A stretch of 64,000 bases of DNA from Aegilops tauschii subsp. strangulata (Eukaryota; Streptophyta; Magnoliopsida; Poales; Poaceae). The stretch is from assembly GCF_002575655.3 (NCBI RefSeq), contig NC_053038.3, forward strand, positions 142,802,885 to 142,866,884. The letters are read 5' to 3'. Position 1 is the stretch's first letter. Every line of letters begins with the position of its first letter. Shown here one piece after another: positions 11,830 through 24,337 of this stretch. The notes under the pieces were generated by a model. The model searched no databases. It saw only the letters and a program-made list of their open reading frames with translations, and was not told where the DNA came from. A program made the translations under genes and the position numbers.

Positions 11830-12348
11830 TGTTGAGGATATAACCATTAGAGTCACCCGCCCAGGAGGGGCCGGGTTACATCATAATGGTCATCATGCGA
11901 AGCCCAGTACCAAGCTTGAAGACGGCGGGTCAATAATGGGCTTAAGACCCGGAGATGGCTTAAGGCCCGTAGTGATAAACCGCCGTATGGCAAGACTTGT
12001 AGTATAAGGCAAGAATAGTTAAGAGTCCGAGCCGGACACTGTTATGAGCCGGCCGGGACTCTGAGAGCCGCTGGGCGTCAACCTCTCTATATAAAGGGAC
12101 GACCCGGCGGCGGTTTCAGGGGAAGAAAGATCAGTCGATAACCAGGCAGGGCGGTTTAGCTCCTGGTGGTCGAAACCCTAAGCAATACAATCTCAAACTG
12201 GACGTAGGCTTTTACCTTCACCGTAAGGGGCCGAACCAGTATAACCCTCATGTTCCTTGTCCCGCTTAACCCCTTTAAGCTTCCTAGCTGCGATGGCTCC
12301 ACGACTAAGTCCTAGCACGAGGACATCTGACGTGACAATTCCACGACA
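11830..12348 (+). repeat. Element C 5' LTR
   Basis: 519 bp from TGTTGAGGATATA to CCACGACA, with TATATAAA at 12088..12095 and the gag ATG at 12293. The PBS GTTGGCGCCCACCGTGGGG begins right after it at 12349. I did not assign the primer tRNA. Confidence 0.93.
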
Positions 12349-15300
12349 GTTGGCGCCCACCGTGGGGCTGGCGCACGGTGGATTTGAGTTCTTGAAGGGC
12401 GGCTTCGAAGGGCTCAAGGGATACGCTGTGGGCCGGATGACCAAGAGTCGTCGCGGCAGGCTCTACATCGACGATGCAAACTGGGGCCCCGACGCCAGCC
12501 CAATTGAGTACGGGTACCGGGTCCCCTTCGGCGGAATTCATGTATTCATTGGCAAGATTGGCGAGTCGGGCCCTGAGCCGGATCTCTGCGCCGATCTCAT
12601 CGAGATGGCTCAGTGCGCACAAGCCGTCCGGGCTTTACCTGCCTTGAAGCATGCTTTCGTGGGATGTATCCACGGAGGACTCTCTGAAGGATCTGGATCT
12701 GGTGATGAGACAGCCGCCGGCTCTGACGGCGAGTCGTCTACAGATGAGTCAAACTCGTTGTATCAACTTCAAGATGGCAGGCTCAGGGGTTGTTCCGATG
12801 GCGACACCATTCCGGACCGCCTTTGAGCCGCCGGGCCGGGTTGGAATCTTCATGGCCGGCGCGCAACCTGTTCAAAACTCCGCCTCCGGGTCAGGAAGCC
12901 CGGTGCCTTCGCCGGCTCAGGTGCTGATGGATCTCACAGACAAGATGACGGTCCTGTTGACCTCTACGGTTGCTCCGGCGGATCAAGTTCAGCATGACGC
13001 GGAGGTGGCATAGTTAAAGTTGGATCTAGCAAAGGCCAAGGAGGATCTGGTGGCGGAGGGGATCAGGATGGCTGCAGAGAGGGCGGCTCTCGACGCCCAG
13101 ACTCAGCTGATTCAGGCACAGTCCTTCCGGCTCACGATGGATCAAAACGCGTCCAATGAGGTCATGAGAAGGAGGCATCAAAAGGCCCAAACTCGACTCC
13201 CTCCGGTTTACGATCCTCGAAACCTCTTCAACACGCCAGGTGCAGGGTCTAGTAACCCGCCAGAGATCGTAGTGCCCGGGGCTGGGACGCCAATTCCGCC
13301 CCAAGTGATGGGACCTCCCCGGGTGAACCTTGCCCCGCCTCAGTATGTACCAATACCACCGGGTCATTATGCTAACCCGTTGGAAAACATGGTCGCCGCG
13401 GCGGCACGGCTGGCGGCTCTCCCAATTGATGGTGACTCTCCAACGGCGGTTGAAACCCGCCGGGTCAGAGAACTCCTTCAGACGGCTCTGGCGCAGCAAG
13501 AGGCGTATTCTTATAGCAGGGACAGGATTCATTCAACCCCTCGTCCAGGCCGGAGCCCGAGTTATAGCAGACACATGGTCTCAGCGACCGGCTCAAGTAA
13601 TGTCCGACGCCATGACTTGCCTCCTGGCCTTGGCCCGGCTCATAACGGAGCCTTTCACACAGCAGACCAAGACAGGGCACGGCAAGAGGCGGAGCAGGTG
13701 CCTCAGTTGACGGCTTACCAGCCACCCCCGGCTTATCCGACGGCTTCCATCGACGTGGGTATCCCTACGAGGACTGGAGGTGTCCCTTGTCTAGTGCCGG
13801 CTCTCCGCAATGAACGTCTGCCCAAGGATTTCAAAGGGCCTAGGAAGGTGCCTAATTACACGGCTGATTTACAACCCGGAGCCTAGATCGAGAGTTACGA
13901 GATGGCCATGGAATTGCTGGAGGTCAGCGAAGCGGCAATGGCCAAGTACTTCACCATGATGTTAGATGGGACTACCCGCACTTGGTTGAAAGGGCTGCCA
14001 CCGAATTCTATCGGGTCTTGGGCTGAGCTGAAAGCCCGGTTCATCCAAAACTTCAAAGATACCTATAGGCAGTCTATGTCAATTGTGGATTTGACTAACT
14101 GTAAACAGCTGGAGGGTGAGTCTACAACACATTGGGTTCGCCGGGTCAAAGAGATAATACATTCATCTGATAAGATGGATGCCGGCTCTGCAGTCTTAAT
14201 GTTGGAGCAGAATTGTCGTTTCCTACCCCTGAAGATGAAACTCGGGCGGCTCAAGCGCGATTGCAATGATATGGGTACGCTGATGGTTGCTCTCGTCAAG
14301 TACGCCGACTCTGATAGTACCAAGGACCCCGCGTCAGATGATGAAAGGACAGGGAAGGGAAAGAAGAACGGCAATGGCAAGGGCCCTCAGCATAGACCGG
14401 CGAACCAAGGATGTAGCAAGCGTAAGGATAATGGCAGCATAGAGTTTGTGGCCAATGCCAGCTCACAGGGTAACAACCAGCGACGTAAAGGGAGGCCACC
14501 TCCCCGAGCCGGCGGTTCAGGCCCAACGCTTGAGCAGCTGTTGAATGAGCCTTGTCCGAGGCATGGCTCTAGGGAGAAGCCAACTACTCATCTATGGAAA
14601 GATTGCGCAATCATGAAAGCCTTTAAGAATTCGAATGCCTTTAATGGCAACAATGGCTCGGGCGGCGGCTCAGGTGCTGGCGGCTGACATGGCCCGGGCG
14701 GCGGCTCAAATTTCAATCCTCAGAATGTTCAAGGGGGATTTAATCAGTAGTCCGGCCAGGGTCATCAACAGCAGCAAGGGGATACCAGACCAATCCAAAG
14801 CAGCTCAATGGTGGACAGTATCATGTGTTTACCACCAGTCTGTGTAAACGAGATCAGAAGCTTCATAAGAGGGTCGTGAATGCTGTTGAGCCGGAGGTTC
14901 CACGCTATCTAAGATGGTCTGAACAACCTATTGTGTGGAGTAGGGAGGATCACCCTCCCCGGGTTGATAATCCGAGTCACCTGGCTCTGGTGGTGGCTCC
15001 TCAGGTGGGAGGATATAAGTTCACTAAGGTGCTCATGGATGGAGGCAGCAGCATCAACATCCTCTATTATGAGACCTTCCGTCGTATGGGGTTGATTGAT
15101 AAGAACCTCAGCCAGTCCAATACTGTTTTTCATGGTGTGGTGCCTGGTAAGTCGGCTTATCCAGTTGGTAAGATCGAGCTGGAAGTGGCCTTTGGAGATG
15201 AGTACAACTACAGGGCGGAAAAATTGACCTTTGAGGTGGTCAAGATAAGAAGTCCGTATCATGCCATATTTGGGCGGCCGGCTTAAGCCAAATTCAGGGC

Positions 15301-18300
15301 ACGGCCGTGTTACGTATATTTACAGCTCAAGATGCCAGGTCACAATGGGACCATTACAGTTCATGGCAGCCGAAAGATAGCCTTGGAGTGTGAGGAAGGT
15401 GACGCGGCTTATGCAGAATCTGTTTGTGCAACAGAGGAGTTGAAGTTTTACAAGGACAATGTTGACCCAACAGATATGACGTCTCTGAAAAAGCCGACCA
15501 CGGAGCATGAGCCGGCAATGAAATTTAAGTCAGCTGATGAGACTAAACTTGTTGATTTCGTTCCAGGTGACTCATCTCAGCAGTTTAGCATCAGTGCCAA
15601 TTTGGATCCAAAATAGGGAAGCGCGCTCATCGAGTTTATCCGTGAGAATAGGGACATTTTTGCATGGAAACCTTCTGACATGCCAGGTGTACCTAGAGAA
15701 CTCGCTGAGCACACTCTCAATATTGATCCGAAATTTAAGCCGGTCATGCAATTCCTTCGGCGGTTTAATGAGGAGAGGCGGAAAGCCATTGGTGAGGAGG
15801 TGACCCGGCTCTTGGCGGACGGGTTTTTGTCGAAGTCTTTCATCCGGAATGGTTAGCTAACCCGGTGCTCATGCTCAAGAAGAATGGCACCTGGCGGATG
15901 TGTGTGGACTACACGGACTTAAACAAGGCGTGTCCGGCTGATCCTTTTGCTCTCCCTCGTATTGATCAAATCATTGATGCTACGGCGGGTTGTGAGCGCT
16001 TAAGTTTCTTGGATGCTTATTCTGGATACCATCAGATTAAAATGGCAGTTAAGGACCAGGAGAAGACAGCGTTCATCACTCCCTTTGGAGCCTTCTGTTA
16101 TGTGTCTATGCCTTTTGGACTCAAGAGTGCACAGGCGACTTACCAGCGTTGTGTGCAGAATTGTCTTCATGACCAGATTGGGCGCAATGTTCACGCCTAT
16201 GTGGATGATATCGTGGTTAAGTCCAGGGAGAAGGAGACCCTGGTTGATGACCTTAGAGAAACCTTTGATAATCTCCGGGTTTACAAGATGATGCTTAACC
16301 CGGCTAAGTGTGTTTTTGGTGTTCCCGCAGGCAAGCTCTTGGGTTTTCTGGTTTCTAACAGAGGCATTGAAGCTAACCCAGAAAAAATCAAGGCAATCAC
16401 CTCTCTGGCTAAGCCGGCGTGTATAAACGACGTCCAGCGTCTGGCAGGCCGCATCGCTGCTTTGAGCTGGTTTATAAGCCGTTTGGGTGAAAAGGCCATG
16501 CCACTGTACCAGTTGATGAAGAAAACTGATGATTTTATCTGGAATGATGCTGCTAATACTGCTTTCGAGGATTTGAAGAGACAGCTGGCTGAGCCCCCAG
16601 TCCTTGCTGCTCCGGTTTACAAGGAGCCCTTATTACTGTATGTAGCTGCTAACACACGAGCCGTCAGTGTGGCTGTGGTGGTGGAGCGCAAGGAACAGGG
16701 TAAGGAGTATCCGGTTCAGCGGCCGGTTTACTACGTCAGTGAAGTGCTCATCGAGTCCAAACAGCGGTACCCACATTGGCAGAAGCTTGTTTATGGTGTG
16801 TTCATGGCAAGCCGAAAGCTTAAGCATTATTTCCAGGGTCACCCCATCATTGTGGTTAGTTCTGCTCCCCTTGGAGATATCATCCAAAACAGAGAAGCCA
16901 CAGGAATAGTGGCTAAGTGGGATATAGAGCTTGGGCCTCATGGTCTGAAATACGTACCACGCACTGCTGTTAAATCTCAAGCTTTGGTGGATTTCATCAA
17001 CGATTGGATAGAGCTACAGGTGCCTGAAGAAAAGCCAGATAATACATATTGGACTATTCACTTCGATGGGTCTAGGCAATTGGAGGGCTCGGGGGCTGGA
17101 GTTGTATTGGCTTCCCCTAAAGGTGACAAGTTTCATTATGTGCTACGGTTGATGTTTCCTTGTACTAACAATGCGGCTGAGTACGAGGCCTTGCTCCATG
17201 GTCTTTGGATGGCTAAGGAGATGAGCTTGAGCCGGGTAAGGTGCTTCGGCGACTCAGACTTAGTGGCTCAACAAGTATCAGGCAAGTGGGATTCCAAGGA
17301 CCCTCTCATGGCGGCTTATCGCCGTGAAGTTGATGCCATTGCTGGACACTTTCAGGGTTACCAAGTAGAGCACATCGATCGCAGGAAGAATGAGGCGGCT
17401 GATGCATTAAGCCGGCTGGGCTCTCAGCGAAAGCCGGTGCCGCCTAATACTTTCTTGGACATCTTACATAACCCTTCTGTTAAGTTACCTACAGAGGAAG
17501 ACTTGGCTGTCCCTGACCCGGAGGCACAGTTGGTGGCGGCTCTTCACATCACCCCAGACTGGACAGTACCATATTTGGCTTACATGACCCGGGGAGAGTT
17601 GCCTGAGGATGAAACTTTGGCCAGACAAATAACCCGGCGGTCTAAGTCAATGATAATTATCAATGGTGAGCTACATCGCCGCAGTATCACTGGAACTTTC
17701 CAGCGTTGTATTTCCCCTGAGGAAGGCCAAGATATTTTGCGTGAGATTCACGAGGGGGATTGTGGCCATCATGCCGGCTCAAAATCCCTTGTGGCCAAAG
17801 CTTTTCGTCATGGTTTTTATTGGCTGACGGCTCATGCTGATGCGGAAGACTTGGTCAGTAAATGTGATGGCTGCCAGAGGTTCTCGCGACGGGCTCATGT
17901 GCCGGCTCAGGAGCTGAGGATGATTCCAATTACTTGGCCATTTGCGGTCTGGGGGCTTGATATGGTTGGGCCTTTTAAAAGGTCCAAGGATAAGAAGACC
18001 AACCTTTTGGTGGCACTTGACAAGTTCACAAAGTGGGTTGAGGCAGAGCCAATTAGCAAGGGTGACGCGGCCACGGCGGTTCAGTTCATGAAAAGGGTGA
18101 TATTTCGCTTCGGCTTTCCACACAGCATTATAACTAACAATGGTACCAATCTGTCTAAGTGCGCCATGGAGGAGTTTTGTCAACGAGAGCATATTCGACT
18201 TGATGTTTCATCAGTGGCTCATCCTCAATCCAATGGTCAAGCTGAGAGAGCTAATCAGGAGATCTTGAAGGGCATTAAGCCCCGGCTTTTGGTCCCTTTG

Positions 18301-18819
18301 CAACGGACGCCGGGTTGTTGGGTGGAGGAGTTACCCTCCGTGTTATGGAGCATCAATACTACTCCTAACAGGTCTACGGGTTACACGCCTTTCTTCATGG
18401 TTTATGGAGCGGAAGCAGTCCTCCCCAGTGACATCCGTCATGACTCGCCTCGAGTGGCGGCTTATGTTGAGGCGGATAATGAACGGGCGCGCCTAGATGC
18501 TCTTGACTTGTTGGACGAACAGCGTGATGTGGCAGCAGCTCGCTCGGCGATTTACCAACAAGACCTGCGCCGTTATCACAGCCGCCGGGTTAAGTCCCGG
18601 GTCTTCCAGGAAGGTGATCTGGTGCTCCGGCTCATCCAAGATCAAACAGATGCACATTAGTTATCCCCACCTTGGGAAGGGCCCTTTGTGGTCAGCAAGA
18701 ACTTGCACAACGGGTCATACTACCTTATCGACGTTCGGGAGCATAAAGATTCACGCAAGTCGGAGGAAGAGACCCGTCGGCCGTGGAACATAGCTCAGCT
18801 TCGGCCTTATTACACTTGA
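12293..18819 (+). pseudogene. Element C gag-pol pseudogene
   Basis: The frame opens at the LTR ATG 12293 and reads through the PBS into gag. The domain order is as in A: gag core near 13960, CX2HX8HX4C motif near 14550, Gly-rich tail, DGGSSIN protease near 15040, RT with YVDD at 16198..16209, RNase H, second RNase H near 17065, integrase zinc and core domains (to about 18300) and an SH3-like end. Stops include TAG 13011..13013, TAG 13884..13886 (Trp to stop), TGA 14685..14687, a TAG near 14748, a TAA near 15284 and TAG 18658..18660. Frameshifts lie near 12826 and 15830. The second catalytic Asp of the integrase is Asn (AAC at 18136..18138). RT to integrase, 15865..18660, is otherwise open. 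The product cannot be an active polyprotein. Confidence 0.9.
15614..15616 (+). other. Conserved UAG between protease and RT frames (copy C)
   Basis: In-frame TAG after ANLDPK, followed by GGA AGC. Same position as in A and D. Confidence 0.55.
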
Positions 18820-19923
18820 GCCACCGGCTCTCATAATGTACATATTTCTATAGCCATGTATATATTATGTTAAATAATAGAGCAGGACCTCTGTCCTTTT
18901 CTCCTCCAAAGGTAAACATGTTATTTCCATTACAACATCACATGGTCACTTGGAGGTGGATCCGGCTTATGATCCTATTCGAATCTAGCCGTAAACAATA
19001 TAATCACCTGGGGGCTTCCTGTTCAAACATAGGTCGTATTCGAACCAAAGAGAACATAGCTGTCGATACCCACTTGATTGGCAAAGTGCCAAGCTCATTG
19101 GGGAGTTTTCTTTGATCATAGTTGAATCATAGCTCAACCCCCCTTGGGAACCGACGTGGATCGTATTCGAATCACCATCGTTAAACAACTCTTAAGATCA
19201 CTTGGGGGCTTCCTGTTCAAACATGGGTCGTATTCGAACCAAAGAGAACATAGCTGTCGGTACCCTCTTGATCGGCATCGCCAAAGCCACTAGGGGCTAT
19301 ATGATCGCATTCGAATCTTAGCTTAACCCCTTTGAGGCAGTTCTCTAGTCATATTCGAACCGGAAGCCCCCGAAGTTTTTGATCTTCTGACTTACAACAA
19401 GTTCTTTTTGTCACATCAACAGTGTGCAAGGGCGGCTTTTACTTTGCCGACTTAATTTTGATTCACAACGTTGATAACACGTCGTAAGTATTCTTGATGC
19501 TGGTAAACCGGAATTGAGATCTTCATCTCATTATTCGGGTTACATAAACCGGAAGTATACTTGAAGGCTTGTAAGTATGCTATTATGGTTACATCAAAGA
19601 TATAATTGAGGGCCAGTCTTTGGTGACTTTTGTTCATATTCCGGGTTATATATATATAAGGTCTATGATTCTCAGTGCGGTAATCCGCCTAGAGACTTGT
19701 GACTTGTTTTCTATGCAGGATGGTTAAAGACAGCGATTCGAGCTTAAGGAAAATAACTGATCAATTATAACCCGGAGGAATAAGAAGAAGCAGCTTCAAT
19801 GGAGTTAAGCATTCAACACGTGCACGATGGCACGACAAAATTAAGTGTTTGTCCTACTCTATTACAAGACTCCCCGAGTCCAAAAGGTGTTGTTTTAAGG
19901 TGCAACCATGAGCCGCCTAGAAA
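18820..19923. repeat. Spacer between convergent genes with TCGTATTCGAA repeats (copy C)
   Basis: No gene. It contains two units of roughly 185 bp built from the blocks CTTGGGGGCTTCCTGTTCAA and TCGTATTCGAACCAAAGAGA. Copies of the TCGTATTCGAA core or one-mismatch forms are near 18973, 19034, 19161, 19228, 19304 and 19349. It lies between the 3' ends of gag-pol (plus strand) and the antisense gene (minus strand), so it probably holds both polyadenylation regions. Confidence 0.7.
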
Positions 19924-22900
19924 TCAAGGTGCTTGTGGAGTTGAAGCTTCCGGCTCATCCCTCTCCGCTCCTCCGGCTGATTCCATGACCTGGAAGGTTG
20001 ATGATTTCCAGTGAATGCCGCTCAAGGCTTCAAATTGAGCCTCATCATCAATTAACCCGGCCGAGTCAACTTCTGGGGCGAAGGTGTGCTTACGCGTCGG
20101 AGGGATCAAGCTGATGGCTTCATAACGTGGAGTGGGGATCCTCTGATTTTCCGCGTCGTAGCCCGGCTGATACTTGGTAAGGTCGGTGTCATTCCCAATC
20201 AGGGTGGCCACCGGGCGCACGATCTTCACACAGGCAGCAAAGTCTTTTTGGTCGAAGGGGGTGCTGTCTTCCTTCAGACTGGGGTATCCCAGAGCGATGT
20301 CGGCCGGGTCTAGCTCCGGAAGGAAAGCCTTGGCCCGGCTCAAAGCAGCTATAGCTCCGGCTCTTGCAGAGGCCCGTCTTAGCTCTTGGAAGCGCTGAGG
20401 AAGAACGGCCAGCCGCTTGAGTACATCCGCCAGGTGAGTCGGAACCTCGTTGGACAGAGCCACAACGGCTAATGCACGTTGTGACCCGGTATAGAGTTGC
20501 TCCACCAAGGTGTACACGGCCTTCAGCTTGGTCAGAATATTCTGGTTAAGGTTGGAGCTTCTGGGACCTGTTTAACAAAGTCAGGTAAGCCGATGGCAGT
20601 AGTGGGACTTACGAGACATAAAGAATGTAAGCTGGTTAAAGGCTTGCAGAATGACTTACCGAAGATCGCGGCGACCATCTGTGACACATGGCGCTTTAAG
20701 CCGGAGAGCTCGGCGGTTTTCTCCGTCAGAGCAGCCTCCACTTTTTCGGCCCGGCTGAGCAAGGCGGTTTTCTCTTCAGCCCAAGTCTTCCTCTCTGTCT
20801 CAAATTTCTTCTTCAGCTTTTCTTGCGTAGCAACACTGAACTCAAATTTGGCGTTGGCCTTCCGGGTCTCAGTTTCCTGAGTCTTCAGGCGGTTCTTCAG
20901 CTCAGAGATTTCAGCTTCAAAATTTTTGTAGGCAGCCTGTACAAGTTCCGGGTTACAGTTTGAGTAATTAATATGAAACATTAAAGTCCCAAGCACTTTG
21001 CAAGCAAAGACACTTGGCACTTGGGGGCTAATGTATGCTGAAAGATTCTATTTCTAATTGCTGATTAATGAAGGTAAGCCGGAAGTTAAGTCTACAACAT
21101 ATTCTATCATAAGTAATAGACTTGGGGGCTAGCATAGTAAGGATGACTATGGAGTAAGCAAGAGAGTTGTACCTCAGATTTCTGTTGTATCTGCTTCACC
21201 ATATCAATCTCCAGGTCCCGGCTGTTGTGCACTTGACCAATGTAACTTGAAACAATGTCTCCAATGCTCAAATTCGCATAGTCAGTGATCTCCAGCCTGG
21301 CCCTGCGGCGCTCCAACAGTTCTTCTTTGGCAGAGCATTTGGCCAGCGCAGTGGGTCTTCCCGGCTCGACAAACTCTGCCCGGGTGATTACAACGTCCGG
21401 GTCATCGGCCGGCTGAGCTGGGTTGGGGACCTCCGGGTTAGTGGAAGCCTCTATGACTGGATCGTCAGTTGGAGCGGTGGCTTCAGGAGCTGAGGTAGAT
21501 GGTGGCTCATGAGCAGAGGCCTCCGGTTCAGTCAGGGCCAGCTCTTCGACCGGCTTGTTTTTCTTCGCCCTCTTGCTGAGCTTTGCTTGAGCACTGAAAG
21601 GACAAAAGGTTAGTACAAAAGCATGAGTAAAGATAAGCACAACATAAGATGATCATCATTACCCGGGTGCGGTCTTGAAAACCGGCATGTTAGATTGCAT
21701 AGAATCACCAGAGGAAGGTGAAGTTTCCTGATAATTTGAATCAGAACAATTGAGCGGTTGACGAGTAACGCCCGCCAAAGGATGAAAAGGATATAAGTTG
21801 GAGATAACCTCGGTCCGGCGCTTCCTTGATGCTTCAGGTAAGCCGGAGGAGAGGTCTGCATCCTTGTTGGTCCGGGTGTGCCGCTGGCTCACATGAATCT
21901 GTCACTTCAAAAGAAATTGAGGATCTTGATAAGCTAAAGGATGTGAAAATCTTACTTCCCGGGTTACTCTTCGGACTTTCAGCCTTGGCAAGGGCTCCGA
22001 GTCGGAGGAAAGTGTAGTTACCTCTTCAGTCACCGGGTTACTCGCTCCGGTGTCCTGCTGCTGATAATCAGTATCGATAAGGCGGATAGGAATAAATAAG
22101 AAACAAAGGAAGATCCTAAAGAATCAAGGGTTACCTCTGACTCGGAGCTATCACTTAGCTGAAGAAGCTCTGAGGCAGTAGGCCTGCTTCCCTTCTTGCG
22201 GGGAGCGGCTCTCCTGGCGGCTTTCTTAGCCTTCCTGGCTTTTTTAGCCGCCTCATGGTTATATTTGACTTTCCAGAACTTGTCATTAGCCTGAAAAATA
22301 CAACAAAGATTTCTTAAAGTTTAGATGAAAACTATTAAAAGGAAAACCAAGGTGTTCAGGTCAGTGGCTTACCAACGGAGCCGGGTTAGCTTGGCAGAAG
22401 GGGTTTAAGCCGGTCCTCCCACAGTCGGCTAAGCTCTCATTCAGGAGAGACTTGGTCATGTCGTCCATGACGTCCTCAGGAAGATCGTTGGGGCTGTGCC
22501 GCAGAGGGTCATCCTTCCGGCCCGTGTAAGCACACATTAAGCCGGGGCGGCGGCTCAAGGGGATCACCCGCCAAGAGATCCAGACCCGGACCAGATCAAT
22601 GCCGTTGAGGCCATTTCCCAGGAGAGCCTTGATCTTATTTATGGTGGGGATTGGAGGTTGACGCTCAGCTTGAGATAGTTTGTCTGGCAGGGGGTGATTT
22701 GGCTCCAGACGCAGGGCACGAAAGCCGGGCAGAGGGCTCTCATCAGCCGGAGAAGTATCCTGGCAGTAGAACCATGTCTGGTTCCAGTCCTTTGGATGGC
22801 TTGGCGGCTCAGCATAAGGAAAGAGGCAATCTCTCCGTCGTTGAATGGAGATTCCACCAAGTTCCAAGCTCGGCCCGTTGGCGCACTCGTTCTGGCGGTT

Positions 22901-23275
22901 CAGATAAAACAGCTCCCTAAAGAGCAGTAGGATGGGCTCTTCTCCAAGATAGACTTCGCAGAATACTTGAAAATTGCAAATATTTGACACGGAATTGGGT
23001 CCTATGTCTTGCGGCCGTAGATCGAAGAAGTTCAGAACATCTCTAAAGAATTTTGAGCCGGGCGGTGCGAAGCCCCGGCTCATGTGATCAGCAAATATCA
23101 CCACCTCGCCATCTCTAGGTTGAGGTCTTTCCTCTGACGGGTCAGGGGCACGATAAGACATGACCTCCTTCTTGGGCAGGTAACCCCTCTTCACGAAATC
23201 AGCTAAAGTGTCATCAGTAACATTGGATCTCATCCAGTTGCACATGATGGGTGCCTTGGGAGCCTGAGGTGGCAT
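19924..23275 (-). CDS. Intact seven-exon antisense gene of element C (Transposase_28-like protein, 912 aa)
   Basis: Exons on the minus strand: 23275..22373, 22290..22135, 22057..21956, 21898..21663, 21593..21173, 20936..20660, 20567..19924. They sum to 2739 bases, 913 codons including the stop, with no internal stop. Every intron has GT-AG ends and exon phases agree; the acceptor of exon 3 could be 3 bp earlier. Exon 1 (residues 1-301) starts MPPQAPKAP and carries FFDLRPQDIGPNSVSNI and FQVFCEVYLG, resembling the Pfam 'putative gypsy type transposon' family (Transposase_28). Exon 2 is Lys/Arg-rich, a possible nuclear signal. Exon 5 is rich in Pro, Glu and Ala. Exon 6 (about 607-698) is a predicted-looking coiled coil. 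Exon 7 has a conserved Leu-rich domain of unknown role. Tat-lineage elements are known to carry extra antisense ORFs; the function is unknown. Confidence 0.82.
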
Positions 23276-24337
23276 TGTGAAAAACGAAAGCCTATGACAA
23301 AAGGAAATGTCCGGTTCAATTATAAGCCGGACGAGGTTTACAGTTCAGTATTCAAGATGGCGGCTTATGAAGGGGCCTAATGACATATGGTTAATTGCGT
23401 CGGGTTATCTAAGTCACTGAGGGCATCGTGAGTAATTCAAGTTGTCTAAAAACTTTATCATAAATGAGCCGGAAAGTTTACAGCGCGTGGCCTCTTTTAA
23501 GCCGGAGATATGAGCCGCCATAGCTAAACAGATGCAATTTTTGACTAAGTGTGGCACAAACAAGTTTCACAGATCGCAGTAATTATTTTGGATCAGACGA
23601 TCGTTTAGAAAGGAAAAATTTCTAGACCTAGAAAGCTGATACTAAGAAGTTCATGGATTCAGAACGAGATCTTATTGCAGACAAAGGGGATCTACTAGCA
23701 TAAAAATGGATGCGCAACAACTACCGCAGGAGCTCTGTACTACTTTTGGATCAAACATGACCGTAGTGGAAGAACTACAAGGAACTCGAGAAGAACAGCG
23801 AAGAACAGAGGAAGAACAGCGGAACCCTAAATGCGGATCTACGGTGGAGAGGTGCAGGGACTTACCGGTGCTGAGGAGTCGCGGAGGTCGCCACCGTTTC
23901 TCTGGACAGGTCAGGGTGATGCAGCGGCCGAGGTTGACGAAGGCCAGGAGAGCGGCGGCGGCGGCGGAGCTCGAGCAGTAGTACAGTAGCGGGAGGAGGA
24001 AGACGATGGAGGCGACAAGTGAAGGAAAGCTCATGGGCCGGGCTTATTTATAAGGTGCGGCTAGTAAGTGGGCGCGAGAAACGAGGAGACCACGGCGTGA
24101 TTATCTCACCGCAGAAGCGCCTCGATTTTCGGGATGGCCATTAAAGATAAGATCCATTGGAGCATAACCGAATAAAAAATGGACTTAATGGAAGATGACG
24201 TCATGGCGGGTTACCAGGAATCCAGAAGATGACGTCACGGCGGGTTATAACCTTCGCACGACCATAAGCCGGAAGATTTTTTCTCTCAAAGGAATTGAAG
24301 ATTGACATGAACCGGTTCAAATCAATCTGGGGCCTAA
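23276..24337 (-). promoter_or_regulatory. Promoter and 5' leader of C's antisense gene
   Basis: On the minus strand, two perfect TGACGTCA palindromes (24203..24196 and 24237..24230) lie 34 bp apart. A TATAAATA box is at 24052..24045. A leader intron runs from the GTAAGT donor at 23865 to the ATAG acceptor at 23292, just upstream of the ATG at 23275. The box, the palindrome pair, their spacing and the leader intron all recur in A and D. TGACGTCA is the classic bZIP/CRE-type binding palindrome; use by such factors is an inference. The plus strand ends at the PPT-like CTGGGGCCTAA (24327..24337) before the 3' LTR. Confidence 0.7.

Noticed and set aside
18950..19400. Spaced TCGTATTCGAA repeats as a possible CRISPR-like array
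   Set aside because: Spacing is irregular, the spacers are themselves repeated, and the context is a plant retrotransposon.
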